Shown piece after piece: positions 45,231 to 55,175 of a stretch of DNA of 56,111 bases; positions within the stretch are counted from its first letter, which is position 1, and every line of letters starts with the position of its first letter. The position numbers were made by a program, and so were the translations under genes. The DNA lies in NCBI GenBank assembly GCA_017935625.1, contig JAGBHC010000001.1, positions 1 to 56,111 of the forward strand, in the 5' to 3' direction. Origin of the DNA: Rikenellaceae bacterium (lineage in GTDB: Bacteria > Bacteroidota > Bacteroidia > Bacteroidales > Rikenellaceae). Under the pieces are notes generated by a model, which saw only the letters and a list, made by a program, of their open reading frames with translations, made no database searches and had not been told where the DNA came from.

Positions 45231-45297
45231 CCAGAACAAAGCGGCGGCAAACGCGAAGATGCGATGACGGCGCTTTCAGACGAAATACGACGAACAG

Positions 45298-45330
45298 AGC
45301 TGTCTAAGGATTTAGACAGCTTTCGTTTTT
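45298..45330 (+). terminator. Terminator downstream of tRNA-His
   Basis: Perfect 10-bp stem AGCTGTCTAA/TTAGACAGCT with GGAT loop, followed by TTCGTTTTTT. Confidence 0.9.
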
Positions 45331-45492
45331 TATGCGAAGCGCGAAACGGGCATACCGCCCTCCTCTGTCCCGCAGCGTCGAAACCCGAACCGGGCGGTCT
45401 GCGGAACGTCCGCGCCGTCCGGCTGCGGACAAGCGGGCTCCGTCGAACGCTTTTTTCATGCCGCCTGGCGGCCAAACCGAATAATTGATTCC

Positions 45493-47568
45493 ATGTCAGA
45501 AACCACTCTCAACGCACCCGAAGAGCAAAAACCGGCCGACGACTTCGCCTCGCTGGGACTCTCCCGAACGATGCTCGACGCCATCAGGGCCAAAGGATTC
45601 GAAACCCCCTCTCCCATTCAGAAACTCACCATCCCGGCCCTGCTCAACTCGCAGAACGATATCATAGCCCAGGCCCAGACCGGAACCGGCAAGACCGCCG
45701 CATTCGGACTGCCGCTGCTCGAGAAACTGACCCGCTCGAAAACCCCGCAGGCCATCATCCTCGCCCCCACGCGCGAACTGGCCCTGCAGGTGACCGAAGA
45801 GCTGCTCTCGTTCAACGCCCAGACCAAACTCTCCATAGCGGCCATCTACGGCGGCGCCTCGATGAGCGAACAGCTCCGACGTCTGAAACGCGGCATCGAC
45901 ATCGTGGTGGGAACCCCGGGCCGCATCCTCGACCACATCCGCCGCCAGACGCTCGACCTCTCGCAGATTAAATACCTGGTGCTGGACGAGGCCGACGAGA
46001 TGCTCAACATGGGCTTCATCGAGGACATCGAACAGATTATGGCCCACATCAACACCGACCGCCGGGTGCTGCTCTTCTCGGCCACCATGCCCGAACGCAT
46101 CGTGGCGCTGAGCCGCAACTACATGCGCGACACGCAGATACTCAAGGTCGAGGCCAAGCAGATTACGGCCGACCTCACCGACCAGATATACTTCGAGGTG
46201 CGCGAAAGCGACAAGTTCGACGCCCTGACGCGCATCATCGACGTGGAGCCCGACTTCTACGGCATCGTCTTCAGCCGCACCAAAGTGGGCGTGGACGAAA
46301 TCGTGAACCGCCTGCTGGAACGGGGCTATGCCGCCGAAGGCCTTCACGGCGACGTGTCGCAGGCCCAGCGCGAGAAGATTCTCCGCAAGTTCAAGCGCAA
46401 ACAGGCCAACATTCTGGTGGCCACCGACGTGGCGGCGCGGGGCATCGACATCAACAACCTCACCCACGTCATCAACTACTCGCTGCCGCAGGACAGCGAG
46501 AGCTACGTGCACCGCATCGGCCGCACGGGACGCGCCGGCAACCAGGGAACGGCCATCACCTTCATCTCGAGCTCCGAGTTCAGGCAGTTCGGCCACCTGA
46601 GACGCGAAATCAACGTCGATATCAAGAAGGAAACCCTCCCCTCGCCCCAGGACATCGTCGCCACCAAACGGCAGAAAATCAAGGACGACCTGGCCCAGAT
46701 AATCGAGAGCCGCAACTACGACGACTACGGCACCATGGCCGACGAACTGCTGGAGCTCTACCCCGCCGAGACGGCCCTGGCGGCCCTGCTGCGCCTGGCC
46801 TTCAAGAACGACCTCGAAGAGAGCCGCTATCCCGAAATCCGCTCCATCAACGTAGACCGCCGCGGCACCGCCCGGCTCTTCATCTCCATCGGCCGTCTCG
46901 ACGGCTACGACCCGCGCAAGATGGTGGAGCTGCTCAAGCGCGAATGCAAACTGACGGACAGCAAGATAAACGACCTGAAGGTGCTGGACAGCTACTCGTT
47001 CGTGAGCGTGCCCTACAACGACGCGGAATTCGTGGTCAAGCGTCTGAACGGCATCCGCCGGGGCGGCCGCCCGATTGCCGAAATCGCCTCCGACAAGCGC
47101 GGCGGACAGGCCGGACACGCCGGTCCGGGACACAAGGAGCGCACCGAGCGTCCCCGCGGCAGGAAACGGACGGACGAACAGCCGCAAACCCCTTCGCAGC
47201 AGGGCGACGCACCCCAAGGCGGCGCACCGAAAGAGGAGGCCCGGCGGAGCGCTGCCCCGGCCACACCAGTTCAGGAGCCGGCCGCATCCGCGCCCGAGCC
47301 GCCGCAGAGCGACCGCACCGACGACTGGGAGGCCATCGCGGCCAAATATCCCGGAGCGCGTCCCTACCGCGAGCAGCAGGAGCAGACTCCCCGCCCGGCC
47401 GCATCCCGCAAAAGCGCCGCCCCCCGCAAGGGACGGAAGAGCGCCCCGCAGAAGCAGCTCACCGTCACCGAAAGCCGCAGCCACGCCGGCTTCGACTGGA
47501 GCTTCTTCGAACAGGAGGGCAGCTGGGGCGACGACCGCCATCCGGGCAAAAAACGCAGACGCAAATAG
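45493..47568 (+). CDS. DEAD-box ATP-dependent RNA helicase with DbpA-type RRM
   Basis: A 691-residue helicase. Q motif FETPSPIQKLTIP near residues 36-48, Walker A AQTGTGKT near 58-65, PTRELA, TPGR, DEAD in VLDEADEML near 163-171, SAT in LFSATMP, and HRIGRTGRAG near 337-346. A DbpA-like RNA-binding domain follows (TARLFISIGRLDGYDPRKMVELLK...IRRGGRPIAEIASD, about 457-535), then a ~150-residue disordered tail rich in Arg, Gly, Pro and Ala ending in a Lys/Arg cluster. Likely in ribosome assembly or cold-shock RNA remodelling, as for CsdA/DeaD. Confidence 0.94.
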   Translation: MSETTLNAPEEQKPADDFASLGLSRTMLDAIRAKGFETPSPIQKLTIPALLNSQNDIIAQAQTGTGKTAAFGLPLLEKLTRSKTPQAIILAPTRELALQVTEELLSFNAQTKLSIAAIYGGASMSEQLRRLKRGIDIVVGTPGRILDHIRRQTLDLSQIKYLVLDEADEMLNMGFIEDIEQIMAHINTDRRVLLFSATMPERIVALSRNYMRDTQILKVEAKQITADLTDQIYFEVRESDKFDALTRIIDVEPDFYGIVFSRTKVGVDEIVNRLLERGYAAEGLHGDVSQAQREKILRKFKRKQANILVATDVAARGIDINNLTHVINYSLPQDSESYVHRIGRTGRAGNQGTAITFISSSEFRQFGHLRREINVDIKKETLPSPQDIVATKRQKIKDDLAQIIESRNYDDYGTMADELLELYPAETALAALLRLAFKNDLEESRYPEIRSINVDRRGTARLFISIGRLDGYDPRKMVELLKRECKLTDSKINDLKVLDSYSFVSVPYNDAEFVVKRLNGIRRGGRPIAEIASDKRGGQAGHAGPGHKERTERPRGRKRTDEQPQTPSQQGDAPQGGAPKEEARRSAAPATPVQEPAASAPEPPQSDRTDDWEAIAAKYPGARPYREQQEQTPRPAASRKSAAPRKGRKSAPQKQLTVTESRSHAGFDWSFFEQEGSWGDDRHPGKKRRRK

Positions 47569-47619
47569 TCTTCCCTCGGCAGCCCCCAAGGGGTGACACG
47601 ACGAACGAAAGCAGACCGG

Positions 47620-47666
47620 CCGCCGCGGCAGTCACTGACAAAGTGGCAGGCCGCGGCGGTCGTTTT
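47620..47666 (+). terminator. Terminator of the helicase gene
   Basis: Perfect 10-bp GC stem (47620-47629 with 47650-47659) with partial inner pairing, then CGTTTT. Confidence 0.7.
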
Positions 47667-47691
47667 GTCACGAAAAATGTCAAAAATCCCT

Positions 47692-47708
47692 TTGGCACAC
47701 CAATTGTT
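47692..47708 (+). promoter_or_regulatory. Candidate sigma-54-like -24/-12 promoter of groES-groL
   Basis: TTGGCAC at 47692-47698 and TTGTT at 47704-47708; ten bases separate the GG (47694-47695) from the GT (47706-47707). This fits TTGGCAC-N5-TTGCW except for GT instead of GC at -12. No TAnnTTTG box and no CIRCE repeat was found in the 212-bp gap, so a non-housekeeping promoter is plausible. Confidence 0.45.
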
Positions 47709-47780
47709 CAACCAAGGGGTGAACGCGCGGAAAAGCGCACGCAAAGCAAATAGACAGAACAATTATAAAATCTTACGACA

Positions 47781-48050
47781 ATGAATGTAAAACCGTTATC
47801 AGACAGAGTGCTCATTCTGCCCAACCCGGCAGAGGAGAAGACCGCAGGCGGTCTGTTTATTCCCGACACAGCCAAGGAGAAACCCCTGGCAGGCAAAGTC
47901 ATCGCCGTGGGCCCCGGCACTTCGGAGGTCACCATGGAGGTGAAGCCCGGCGACCAGGTGCTCTACGGCAAATACGCCGGCACCGAAATCAATGTCGAGG
48001 GAACCGACTACCTCATCATGCGTCAGAGCGACATTCTGGCCATCATCTAA
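47781..48050 (+). CDS. groES: Co-chaperonin GroES
   Basis: An 89-residue protein forming the heptameric lid of the GroEL chamber. Standard start [40 protein letters not shown], with the mobile loop at about residues 18-32, and a C-terminus [15 protein letters not shown]. It precedes groL by 46 bp, the standard chaperonin operon. Confidence 0.98.
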   Translation: MNVKPLSDRVLILPNPAEEKTAGGLFIPDTAKEKPLAGKVIAVGPGTSEVTMEVKPGDQVLYGKYAGTEINVEGTDYLIMRQSDILAII

Positions 48051-48096
48051 TTTTTCGTAACCACGAAACCGAACCAACATCAAAAAACAGACGACT

Positions 48097-49728
<1,632 letters not shown>

Positions 49729-49765
49729 CCGTCTCTCCGCCCGGAGGGCCTTCACACAGAACCCG

Positions 49766-49801
49766 AACCGGGATGCGGACCACCGTATCCCGGTTTTTTT
49801 G
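49766..49801 (+). terminator. Terminator of groES-groL
   Basis: AACCGGGAT/ATCCCGGTT stem, extended inward by four pairs, then a T-run. Confidence 0.88.
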
Positions 49802-49869
49802 TTCCACTGTTGCACACTATTTGCAACCGAATTCCGTTAGTAGAAAAATTCAACCAACACCGCATTGTT

Positions 49870-50502
49870 ATGAAAAGACATATCCGATGGATAGCTCTGG
49901 CAACCGCCGTGGCCGCATTCGCCGCGGCCGATGCCCAGCCCCGCCAAAGAGAGGCGGGACCCGAGCCGCAGCAACGCGCCATGCACCGGCAAGCCGCCCC
50001 GCAGCAGATGACCGCCGAGGAGCAGGCCGACCGCGAAACGGAACGCATGACCCGCGAACTGGGACTCGACGAACAGCAGGTAAAGAAAGTCCGTAAAATC
50101 AACCTGCGCCGCGCCCGCATGATGCGCCAGGACGCCTACGTCGCCGACCGGGCGCAGAAACGCGAAGAACGCTCCGCCGCCCAGGAGCGCGACGGCAGAC
50201 CCGGCATGGGAGGTCCCGGCGGACGTCCCGGCATGGGAGGCCCCGGAGGTCCCGGAGGTCCTGGAGGTCCCGGAGGTCGTCCAGGCATGGGCCCCGGCGG
50301 CATGATGAACAACAACGGACAGCTCACCCTGTTCCAGATTGAGAAAATCCTCAAGAAGTGCGACACCGACCTGAAGAAGACGCTCACCCCCGAGCAATAC
50401 GCCAAGTGGCAGCAGATGCAGCAGCACGGCCCCGGACCCCGTCCCGATGCGGCACCCCGAGGCGAACACCGGTCCCGTCCCGGAGAGGGGCCGCACAGAT
50501 AG
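49870..50502 (+). CDS. Secreted DUF4890-like protein with collagen-like Gly-rich stretch
   Basis: A 210-residue protein with a Sec signal peptide (cleavage after ADA, about residue 22). Two helical modules resemble the CpxP/Spy-like DUF4890 family: TAEEQADRETERMTRELGLDEQQVKKVRKINLRRARMM at about 48-85 and FQIEKILKKCDTDLKKTLTPEQYAKWQQMQ at about 155-185. Between them lies a Gly-Pro-Met tract of ~35 residues (GGPGG repeats). The C-terminus is disordered and Arg/Pro-rich. Possibly a periplasmic envelope-stress or chaperone-like factor; inference. Start at 49870 gives the signal peptide directly. Confidence 0.8.
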   Translation: MKRHIRWIALATAVAAFAAADAQPRQREAGPEPQQRAMHRQAAPQQMTAEEQADRETERMTRELGLDEQQVKKVRKINLRRARMMRQDAYVADRAQKREERSAAQERDGRPGMGGPGGRPGMGGPGGPGGPGGPGGRPGMGPGGMMNNNGQLTLFQIEKILKKCDTDLKKTLTPEQYAKWQQMQQHGPGPRPDAAPRGEHRSRPGEGPHR

Positions 50503-50534
50503 CACCCCCATTACCAAAATAACCGATAACCCCG

Positions 50535-50576
50535 AAAAGCCGGAGACGCCCATCTTGCGCCGTCCGGCTTTTCCTT
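50535..50576 (+). terminator. Terminator after the DUF4890-like gene
   Basis: Perfect 10-bp stem AAAAGCCGGA/TCCGGCTTTT with an 18-nt loop that can pair further, then CCTTT. Confidence 0.75.
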
Positions 50577-50673
50577 TCCGTCCCGGCCGGACGCTCCGCC
50601 CCGCCGGCGGAGCGGAATCTTTTCCCGGCAGGCAAAGGAACGGAGCGAAGGCGCTTTTCTCGCCAAAAAAACG

Positions 50674-50681
50674 TACCTTTG
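50674..50681 (+). promoter_or_regulatory. -7 element of the RNase R gene
   Basis: TACCTTTG matches TAnnTTTG, with a T-rich segment at the -33 distance, 83 bp before the start codon. Confidence 0.65.
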
Positions 50682-50764
50682 CCTCCGGTTACGGAGCCCG
50701 CCCCGGCCCGTTCCGCAGAGTTAGCACCGCACTCGGCACGGAGTGCATTAAACGACAACGATTT

Positions 50765-53029
50765 ATGGCAAAAAAAGAGAACCGCAGAGACAAACGCGAC
50801 AACACCGCGGCAGAGGTTTCGGCACGCAGCAGGGAAGAGATTGTACTCAACATATTCCGCACATTTCCGGACAAAAAATTCACCGTCAAGAAACTGGCCG
50901 CAGCCAGCGGCGAGGGGGGCCAGCACGGCCGCCAGCAAACCCGCCGCATCGTGGAGCAGCTCCTGGAGCAGGGTCTGCTGAGCCAGTCGGGCGACGAGCG
51001 CTACCAGCTCAACCGCGACCACCTGCCCACCTACGAAGGCCGGGTGGACATGATGGCCTCCGGCTCGCTCTACGTCAAGGTGGAGGGACAGGAGCACGAC
51101 ATCTTCGTGAACGAACACAACACCCGCCACGCCCTGCACGACGACCTGGTGGAGGTGAGCGTCACCCGCACCCGGCGCGACGGCACCTTCGAGGGCGAAA
51201 TCAAACGCATCGTGGAGCGCAGCTGCCGAAGCTGGGTCGGTACCGTGGACCTGGGCGGCGGATACGCCTTCGTCCGTCCCGACAGCCGCAAAATGCCGGT
51301 GGACATCTACATCCCGCTCAAGGAGTACCCCAACCTGAAGAACAACCAGAAGGTGAAGGTCGATATCGTCTCGTGGGACGACACGGCCAAGAACCCCGTC
51401 GGCCGCATCGCCGACGTGCTGGGATACGCCGGCGAGAACAACGCCGAGATGCACGCCATCATGGCCGAGTTCGACCTCCCCTACCGCTTCGAGCCCGAGG
51501 TGGTGGAGGATGCGGAGCGCATTCCGGGCGCCATAACCCCCAAGGACTACGCCGAACGCCGCGACTTCCGCGACACGGTCACCTTCACCATCGACCCCGC
51601 CGACGCCAAAGACTTCGACGACGCGCTCTCCATCCGCAAAATCGCCGAGGGCAAATGGCAGGTCGGCATCCACATCGCCGACGTGACCCACTACGTCCGT
51701 CCCGGTTCGGTGGTCGATACCGAGGGCGTGAGCCGCGCCACTTCGGTCTATCTGGTGGACCGCACCATCCCGATGCTCCCCGAACGGCTCTCCAACGAGC
51801 TCTGCTCGCTGCGGCCCAACGAGGAGAAGCTCTGCTTCTCGGCCGTGTTCGACATCGACCAGGAGCTCAACATCGACAACGAGTGGTTCGGCCGCACGGT
51901 CATCTACTCCAACCGCCGCTTCACCTACGCCGAGGCCCAGGCCATCATCGAAACCGGCGACGGCGATTACAGCCAGGAGGTGCTCGCCCTGCACGAACTG
52001 GCCCAGAAGCTGCGCCGCGAACGCTTCCGCAACGGAGCCATCAGCTTCGAGCGCGAGGAGGCCAAATTCCTGCTCGACGAATACGGCAAGCCGCTGGGCG
52101 TCTACTTCAAGCCCCAGAAGGAGAGCAACCAGCTGGTGGAGGAGTTCATGCTGCTGGCCAACCGCAAGGTGGCCGAATTCGTAGGCAAGAAACGCGGCAA
52201 AGGCAAGAACGCCGAACGCACGTTCGTCTACCGCGTGCACGACAAACCCAACAGCGACAAACTCTCGCGCTTCACCAGTTTCATCCTCAAGTTCGGCTAC
52301 TACTTCAAGGCCGACCGCGGCAAGGCCATCGCCAAGGAGATGAACAAGCTGATGAGCAAAATCAAGGGCAAGAGCGAGGAGAACATCATTTCGACCCTGG
52401 CCGTAAGGACCATGGCCAAAGCCTTCTACTCCACCGACAACATCGGCCACTACGGACTGGCATTCCCCTACTACACCCACTTCACCTCCCCCATCCGCCG
52501 CTATCCCGACATGATGGTGCACCGCCTGCTGGCCCACTACCTGGAGGGGGGCAAGAGCGTGGCCAAAGACGAATACGAGAAGCTGTGCCAGCACTCCAGC
52601 GACATGGAGGTGCGGGCCGCCGACGCCGAACGCGCTTCGATAAAGTACAAGATGGTGGAATTCATGGCCGACAAAATCGGCCGCGAGTTCGACGGCCACA
52701 TCTCGGGCATCACCGAATGGGGCATCTACGTGGAGCTCGAAGAGACCCACATCGAGGGCATGGTGTCGCTGCGGGACATGCCCGACGACTTCTACTCGTT
52801 CGACGAAGAGAGCTATTCGGTCACCGGCGAACGCACGGGCCGCACCTTCACGCTGGGCGACAACGTGCGAATCCGCGTCAAGCGCGCCGACCTGCGCCAC
52901 CGCCAGCTCGACTTCTCGATGAGCGGCTCCCTGGACTTCGATACGGGCGCCTTCACTCCGCTGCAGCAGGAGGCTCCCCGCACCTACACCACGGCGGGCA
53001 AACCCAAACGCAAAGAGCGCAAACGCTGA
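50765..53029 (+). CDS. rnr: Ribonuclease R
   Basis: A 754-residue 3'-5' exoribonuclease that degrades structured RNA. Order: N-terminal winged helix (~25-80), two cold-shock OB domains (GRVDMMASGSLYVKVEG, and VGTVDLGGGYAFVRPDSR), the catalytic RNB domain with DPADAKDFDDAL near residues 277-288 carrying the metal-binding Asp cluster, HFTSPIRRYPDMMVHR near 575-590, and a C-terminal S1 domain (FDGHISGITEWGIYVELEETHIEGMVSLRDM, about 640-670) with a short basic tail. Start at 50765 (MAKKENRRD) fits the promoter; further upstream frame overlaps the terminator. Confidence 0.97.
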   Translation: MAKKENRRDKRDNTAAEVSARSREEIVLNIFRTFPDKKFTVKKLAAASGEGGQHGRQQTRRIVEQLLEQGLLSQSGDERYQLNRDHLPTYEGRVDMMASGSLYVKVEGQEHDIFVNEHNTRHALHDDLVEVSVTRTRRDGTFEGEIKRIVERSCRSWVGTVDLGGGYAFVRPDSRKMPVDIYIPLKEYPNLKNNQKVKVDIVSWDDTAKNPVGRIADVLGYAGENNAEMHAIMAEFDLPYRFEPEVVEDAERIPGAITPKDYAERRDFRDTVTFTIDPADAKDFDDALSIRKIAEGKWQVGIHIADVTHYVRPGSVVDTEGVSRATSVYLVDRTIPMLPERLSNELCSLRPNEEKLCFSAVFDIDQELNIDNEWFGRTVIYSNRRFTYAEAQAIIETGDGDYSQEVLALHELAQKLRRERFRNGAISFEREEAKFLLDEYGKPLGVYFKPQKESNQLVEEFMLLANRKVAEFVGKKRGKGKNAERTFVYRVHDKPNSDKLSRFTSFILKFGYYFKADRGKAIAKEMNKLMSKIKGKSEENIISTLAVRTMAKAFYSTDNIGHYGLAFPYYTHFTSPIRRYPDMMVHRLLAHYLEGGKSVAKDEYEKLCQHSSDMEVRAADAERASIKYKMVEFMADKIGREFDGHISGITEWGIYVELEETHIEGMVSLRDMPDDFYSFDEESYSVTGERTGRTFTLGDNVRIRVKRADLRHRQLDFSMSGSLDFDTGAFTPLQQEAPRTYTTAGKPKRKERKR

Positions 53030-53080
53030 CCGTGCCGACACGCTCCCCGCTGACCGGTCGCCCCGGCAACCGCACACCAC

Positions 53081-53115
53081 AAGGCCGACAACCGCAAGGT
53101 TGCCGGCCTTCTCTG
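53081..53115 (+). terminator. Terminator of the RNase R gene
   Basis: A 13-bp stem with one mismatch (53081-53093 with 53098-53110), GCAA loop, then TCTCTGTCTCT. Confidence 0.75.
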
Positions 53116-53198
53116 TCTCTTCACACCCCGGACTTCGCTCCGTCTGCGGAAACGGAGCACGACATTTCGAGAAATAACATGTTTAACGAAATCCATTA

Positions 53199-54170
53199 AT
53201 GAAGACTATGAACCAACACTCCGTCACGGCAGCGAACCGCCGACCGGCACCTCGCGCCCTCACCCCCAAATGCACTTCGTTCTTCACCTTCATGGAGGCC
53301 CAGATAGCCTCGCTCCAGAGCCGCCAGCGCTACAAGACCGCCTCGGGCTACGCCTGTGCGCTCCGCAGTTTCAGGCTCTTCCGCGACGGCCGCGACCTGC
53401 TGCCCGCCGAGCTGACCCACGTCCAGGCGGCAGCATACGAGTCGTGGCTCCGGCAGCGGGGCGTGTCGCTCAACTCCACCTCTTTCTACATGCGCATCCT
53501 GCGGGCCGTCTACAACCGCACCGTGGCCTGCGGCCTGACTCCCCAGCGCTATCCCTTCCGGGAGGTCTACACCGGAATCTGCCGCACCCGCAAACGGGCC
53601 GCCGACCACCGCACCATCGCCCGGCTCCGACAGCTCGACCTGCTCGACACCCCTTCGCTGGCGCTGGCCCGCGACCTGTTTCTCTTCAGCTTCTACACCC
53701 GCGGCATGTCCTTCATCGACGTCGCCTTCCTGCGCAAGGAGGCGCTGCACGACGGCATCATCACCTACCGCCGCCACAAAACCGGACAAATCCTCTCCGT
53801 ACGATGCGAAGCGCACATCCTGCACATCCTCGAGCGCTATGCCCCGCAGGTCGCCCACTCGCCCTATCTGCTCCCCGTCCTGGGCGAATGCGACCGGCCG
53901 CACACCCTCATGAAGCGCTACGACAAGCAACTCAGACTCTACAACCGTTCGCTCTCCATCCTTTCGGCCCGGCTCGCCCTGCCCCACCCGCTCACCTCCT
54001 ACACCGCCCGCCACACCTGGGCCACCGTCGCCAAGCAGCTCCAGATTCCCATCTCGGTCATCAGCGAAGGCATGGGGCACACCTCCGAACTCACCACCCG
54101 CATCTACCTCGACTCGTTCGAACAATCGGTCCTCGACGACGCGAACCGGCTCATCATCTCCCGCTGCTGA
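53199..54170 (+). CDS. Tyrosine recombinase, probable promoter invertase
   Basis: A 323-residue phage-integrase-family protein. An N-terminal SAM-like core-binding domain (about 28-110) precedes the catalytic domain. The active-site set is complete: Arg168 (YTRGMSFID), Lys194 (HKTG), Arg271 (YTARHTW, with Tyr in place of the usual first His, as is common in Bacteroidota), His294 (GMGHTS) and nucleophile Tyr303 (RIYLDSF). Its gene ends 15 bp before the left inverted repeat of the switch segment, the typical layout of a local invertase in polysaccharide loci. It could also act on other sites. Confidence 0.92.
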   Translation: MKTMNQHSVTAANRRPAPRALTPKCTSFFTFMEAQIASLQSRQRYKTASGYACALRSFRLFRDGRDLLPAELTHVQAAAYESWLRQRGVSLNSTSFYMRILRAVYNRTVACGLTPQRYPFREVYTGICRTRKRAADHRTIARLRQLDLLDTPSLALARDLFLFSFYTRGMSFIDVAFLRKEALHDGIITYRRHKTGQILSVRCEAHILHILERYAPQVAHSPYLLPVLGECDRPHTLMKRYDKQLRLYNRSLSILSARLALPHPLTSYTARHTWATVAKQLQIPISVISEGMGHTSELTTRIYLDSFEQSVLDDANRLIISRC

Positions 54171-54177
54171 CAGGGAC

Positions 54178-54212
54178 AAAAAAAAGTCCACCTCTTACAC
54201 AGAGGTGGACTT
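54178..54212 (-). terminator. Minus-strand terminator formed by the left inverted repeat
   Basis: Read on the minus strand, an 11-bp perfect stem (AAGTCCACCTC/GAGGTGGACTT, 7-nt loop) is followed by a T-run of eight. Transcripts from the switch promoter in its opposite orientation would end here, before running antisense into the recombinase gene. Confidence 0.7.
54188..54209 (+). repeat. Left inverted repeat of the promoter switch (recombination site)
   Basis: A 22-bp site made of arms CCACCTC and GAGGTGG around the asymmetric spacer TTACACA (54195-54201). Local arm symmetry extends to 11 bp each side. It matches the right site in inverted orientation at 21 of 22 positions, including the spacer. 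Confidence 0.88.
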
Positions 54213-54510
54213 GAAGATGCTAAAGGCTGGAATCTAATGTTTTAATCATACGGAAAAATGCAATATCGAACGAAAATCGGACATTGCGGGAGGTCGATTG
54301 GAGGAGTTGCGGGACTGTTTGGAAGATATGTTTCCTAAAATGTATGCCGAATCGTCCGGGACGGGATATAACCGTCTGTGTAATATGAAATACAGATATT
54401 TCCGACGTTTTGTTTTCATCGTAAAATTATGACCCGTTTATTTGCTATTTCAATTAATATATCTAAATTTGTATCGGATTTTCAGCCTGCTGTGTTCCAC
54501 CTCTGTGTAA
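54195..54510. mobile_element. Invertible promoter segment (phase-variation switch), ON orientation
   Basis: The DNA between the two 7-bp spacers, about 0.3 kb. It is far more AT-rich than its surroundings. It holds one consensus promoter pointing to upxY-like 54625 and no opposite promoter (no CAAAnnTA on the + strand was seen). Recombination between the inverted sites would flip the promoter away. The gap 54171-54624 has no other convincing gene. Confidence 0.85.
54441..54471 (+). promoter_or_regulatory. Promoter inside the invertible segment
   Basis: -33 TTTG (54441-54444), 19-bp spacer, -7 TAAATTTG (54464-54471). The transcript would start near 54478, cross the right repeat and give a leader of about 145 nt before the UpxY-like gene. 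Confidence 0.9.
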
Positions 54511-54517
54511 GAGGCGG
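54496..54517 (-). repeat. Right inverted repeat of the promoter switch (recombination site)
   Basis: Core TCCACCTCTGTGTAAGAGG, then C-G-G. The spacer TGTGTAA (54504-54510) is the exact reverse complement of the left spacer, so recombination must invert rather than delete. The single difference in the 22 bp is T to C in one arm, and the outer arms diverge. Confidence 0.88.
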
Positions 54518-54624
54518 TACCGCAGAAACGGATTTCCTTTGCGGATGAGATTTGCAACCGGCCTCGCGACAGAGGAGCGGGACACGTTCGGCGCACCTGT
54601 CGCAAAACCCAGACAAACAGCCAC

Positions 54625-55155
54625 ATGACAGACAATCAGACATATTGGTACGCTGCCAGGACATTCCACCGGGAACGGGAAATCGCCGAACGGCTTCGCA
54701 GGATGGGTATCGAGCACTTCATTCCGTTCCACACCGTGCACCGCGAACGGGACGGAGTGGTCCGCAAACGGGAAGAACCGGTCATCCCCAACCTGGTCTT
54801 CATCCGGTGCGCCCCGGCCACCGGCGCGGCGCTGACCCGCGACCTCGGCTTCCGGATGAACTACATCAAACACCGCAACACCTTCACTCCGGTAACCATT
54901 CCCGACAAGCAGATGGACGACTTCATCTTTCTGCTCAACTATTCCGACACGGCGGGCGAAATCATCGAGGGCGAAATCAAACAGGGCGACCGAGTCCGGG
55001 TCATCAAGGGCGATTTCGCAGGCATCGAAGGGGAGCTCGTCCGGATAAAGAAACACAAACGCGTAGTAATCAAACTCTACGACACCATATCTTTCGCCAT
55101 GGTATTCATTCCGCTCGGCTATCTGCAGAAGATAGAGAGCCCCGCGCAGGATTGA
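54625..55155 (+). CDS. NusG/RfaH-like antiterminator of the UpxY family
   Basis: A 176-residue protein. A NusG N-terminal domain (WYAARTFHREREIAERLRRMGIEHFIPFHTV... VIPNLVFIRC, about 7-75) is joined to a KOW domain (KQGDRVRVIKGDFAGIEGELVRIKKHKRVVIKL, about 118-150). UpxY proteins in Bacteroides are the first gene of each capsular polysaccharide operon and let RNA polymerase pass its long leader. Size, position behind an invertible promoter, and a downstream rfbA all fit. Acts on the local transcript. Confidence 0.9.
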   Translation: MTDNQTYWYAARTFHREREIAERLRRMGIEHFIPFHTVHRERDGVVRKREEPVIPNLVFIRCAPATGAALTRDLGFRMNYIKHRNTFTPVTIPDKQMDDFIFLLNYSDTAGEIIEGEIKQGDRVRVIKGDFAGIEGELVRIKKHKRVVIKLYDTISFAMVFIPLGYLQKIESPAQD

Positions 55156-55175
55156 CCGCGCCCCCTTCGCCGCAC

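Noticed and set aside
47569..47780. CIRCE/HrcA operator upstream of groES
   Set aside because: No TTAGCACTC/GAGTGCTAA inverted repeat or close variant is present; the visible dyad is the helicase terminator.
53199..54170. Tyrosine recombinase as the integrase of a prophage or conjugative element
   Set aside because: No phage or transfer genes, no tRNA-borne attachment site and no excision gene nearby; the adjacent inverted sites explain it better as an invertase.
54238..54432. A 64-codon open frame inside the invertible segment
   Set aside because: It has no ATG near its beginning, no similarity I recognise, and its length is not remarkable. It could be a decayed gene, but I cannot support it.
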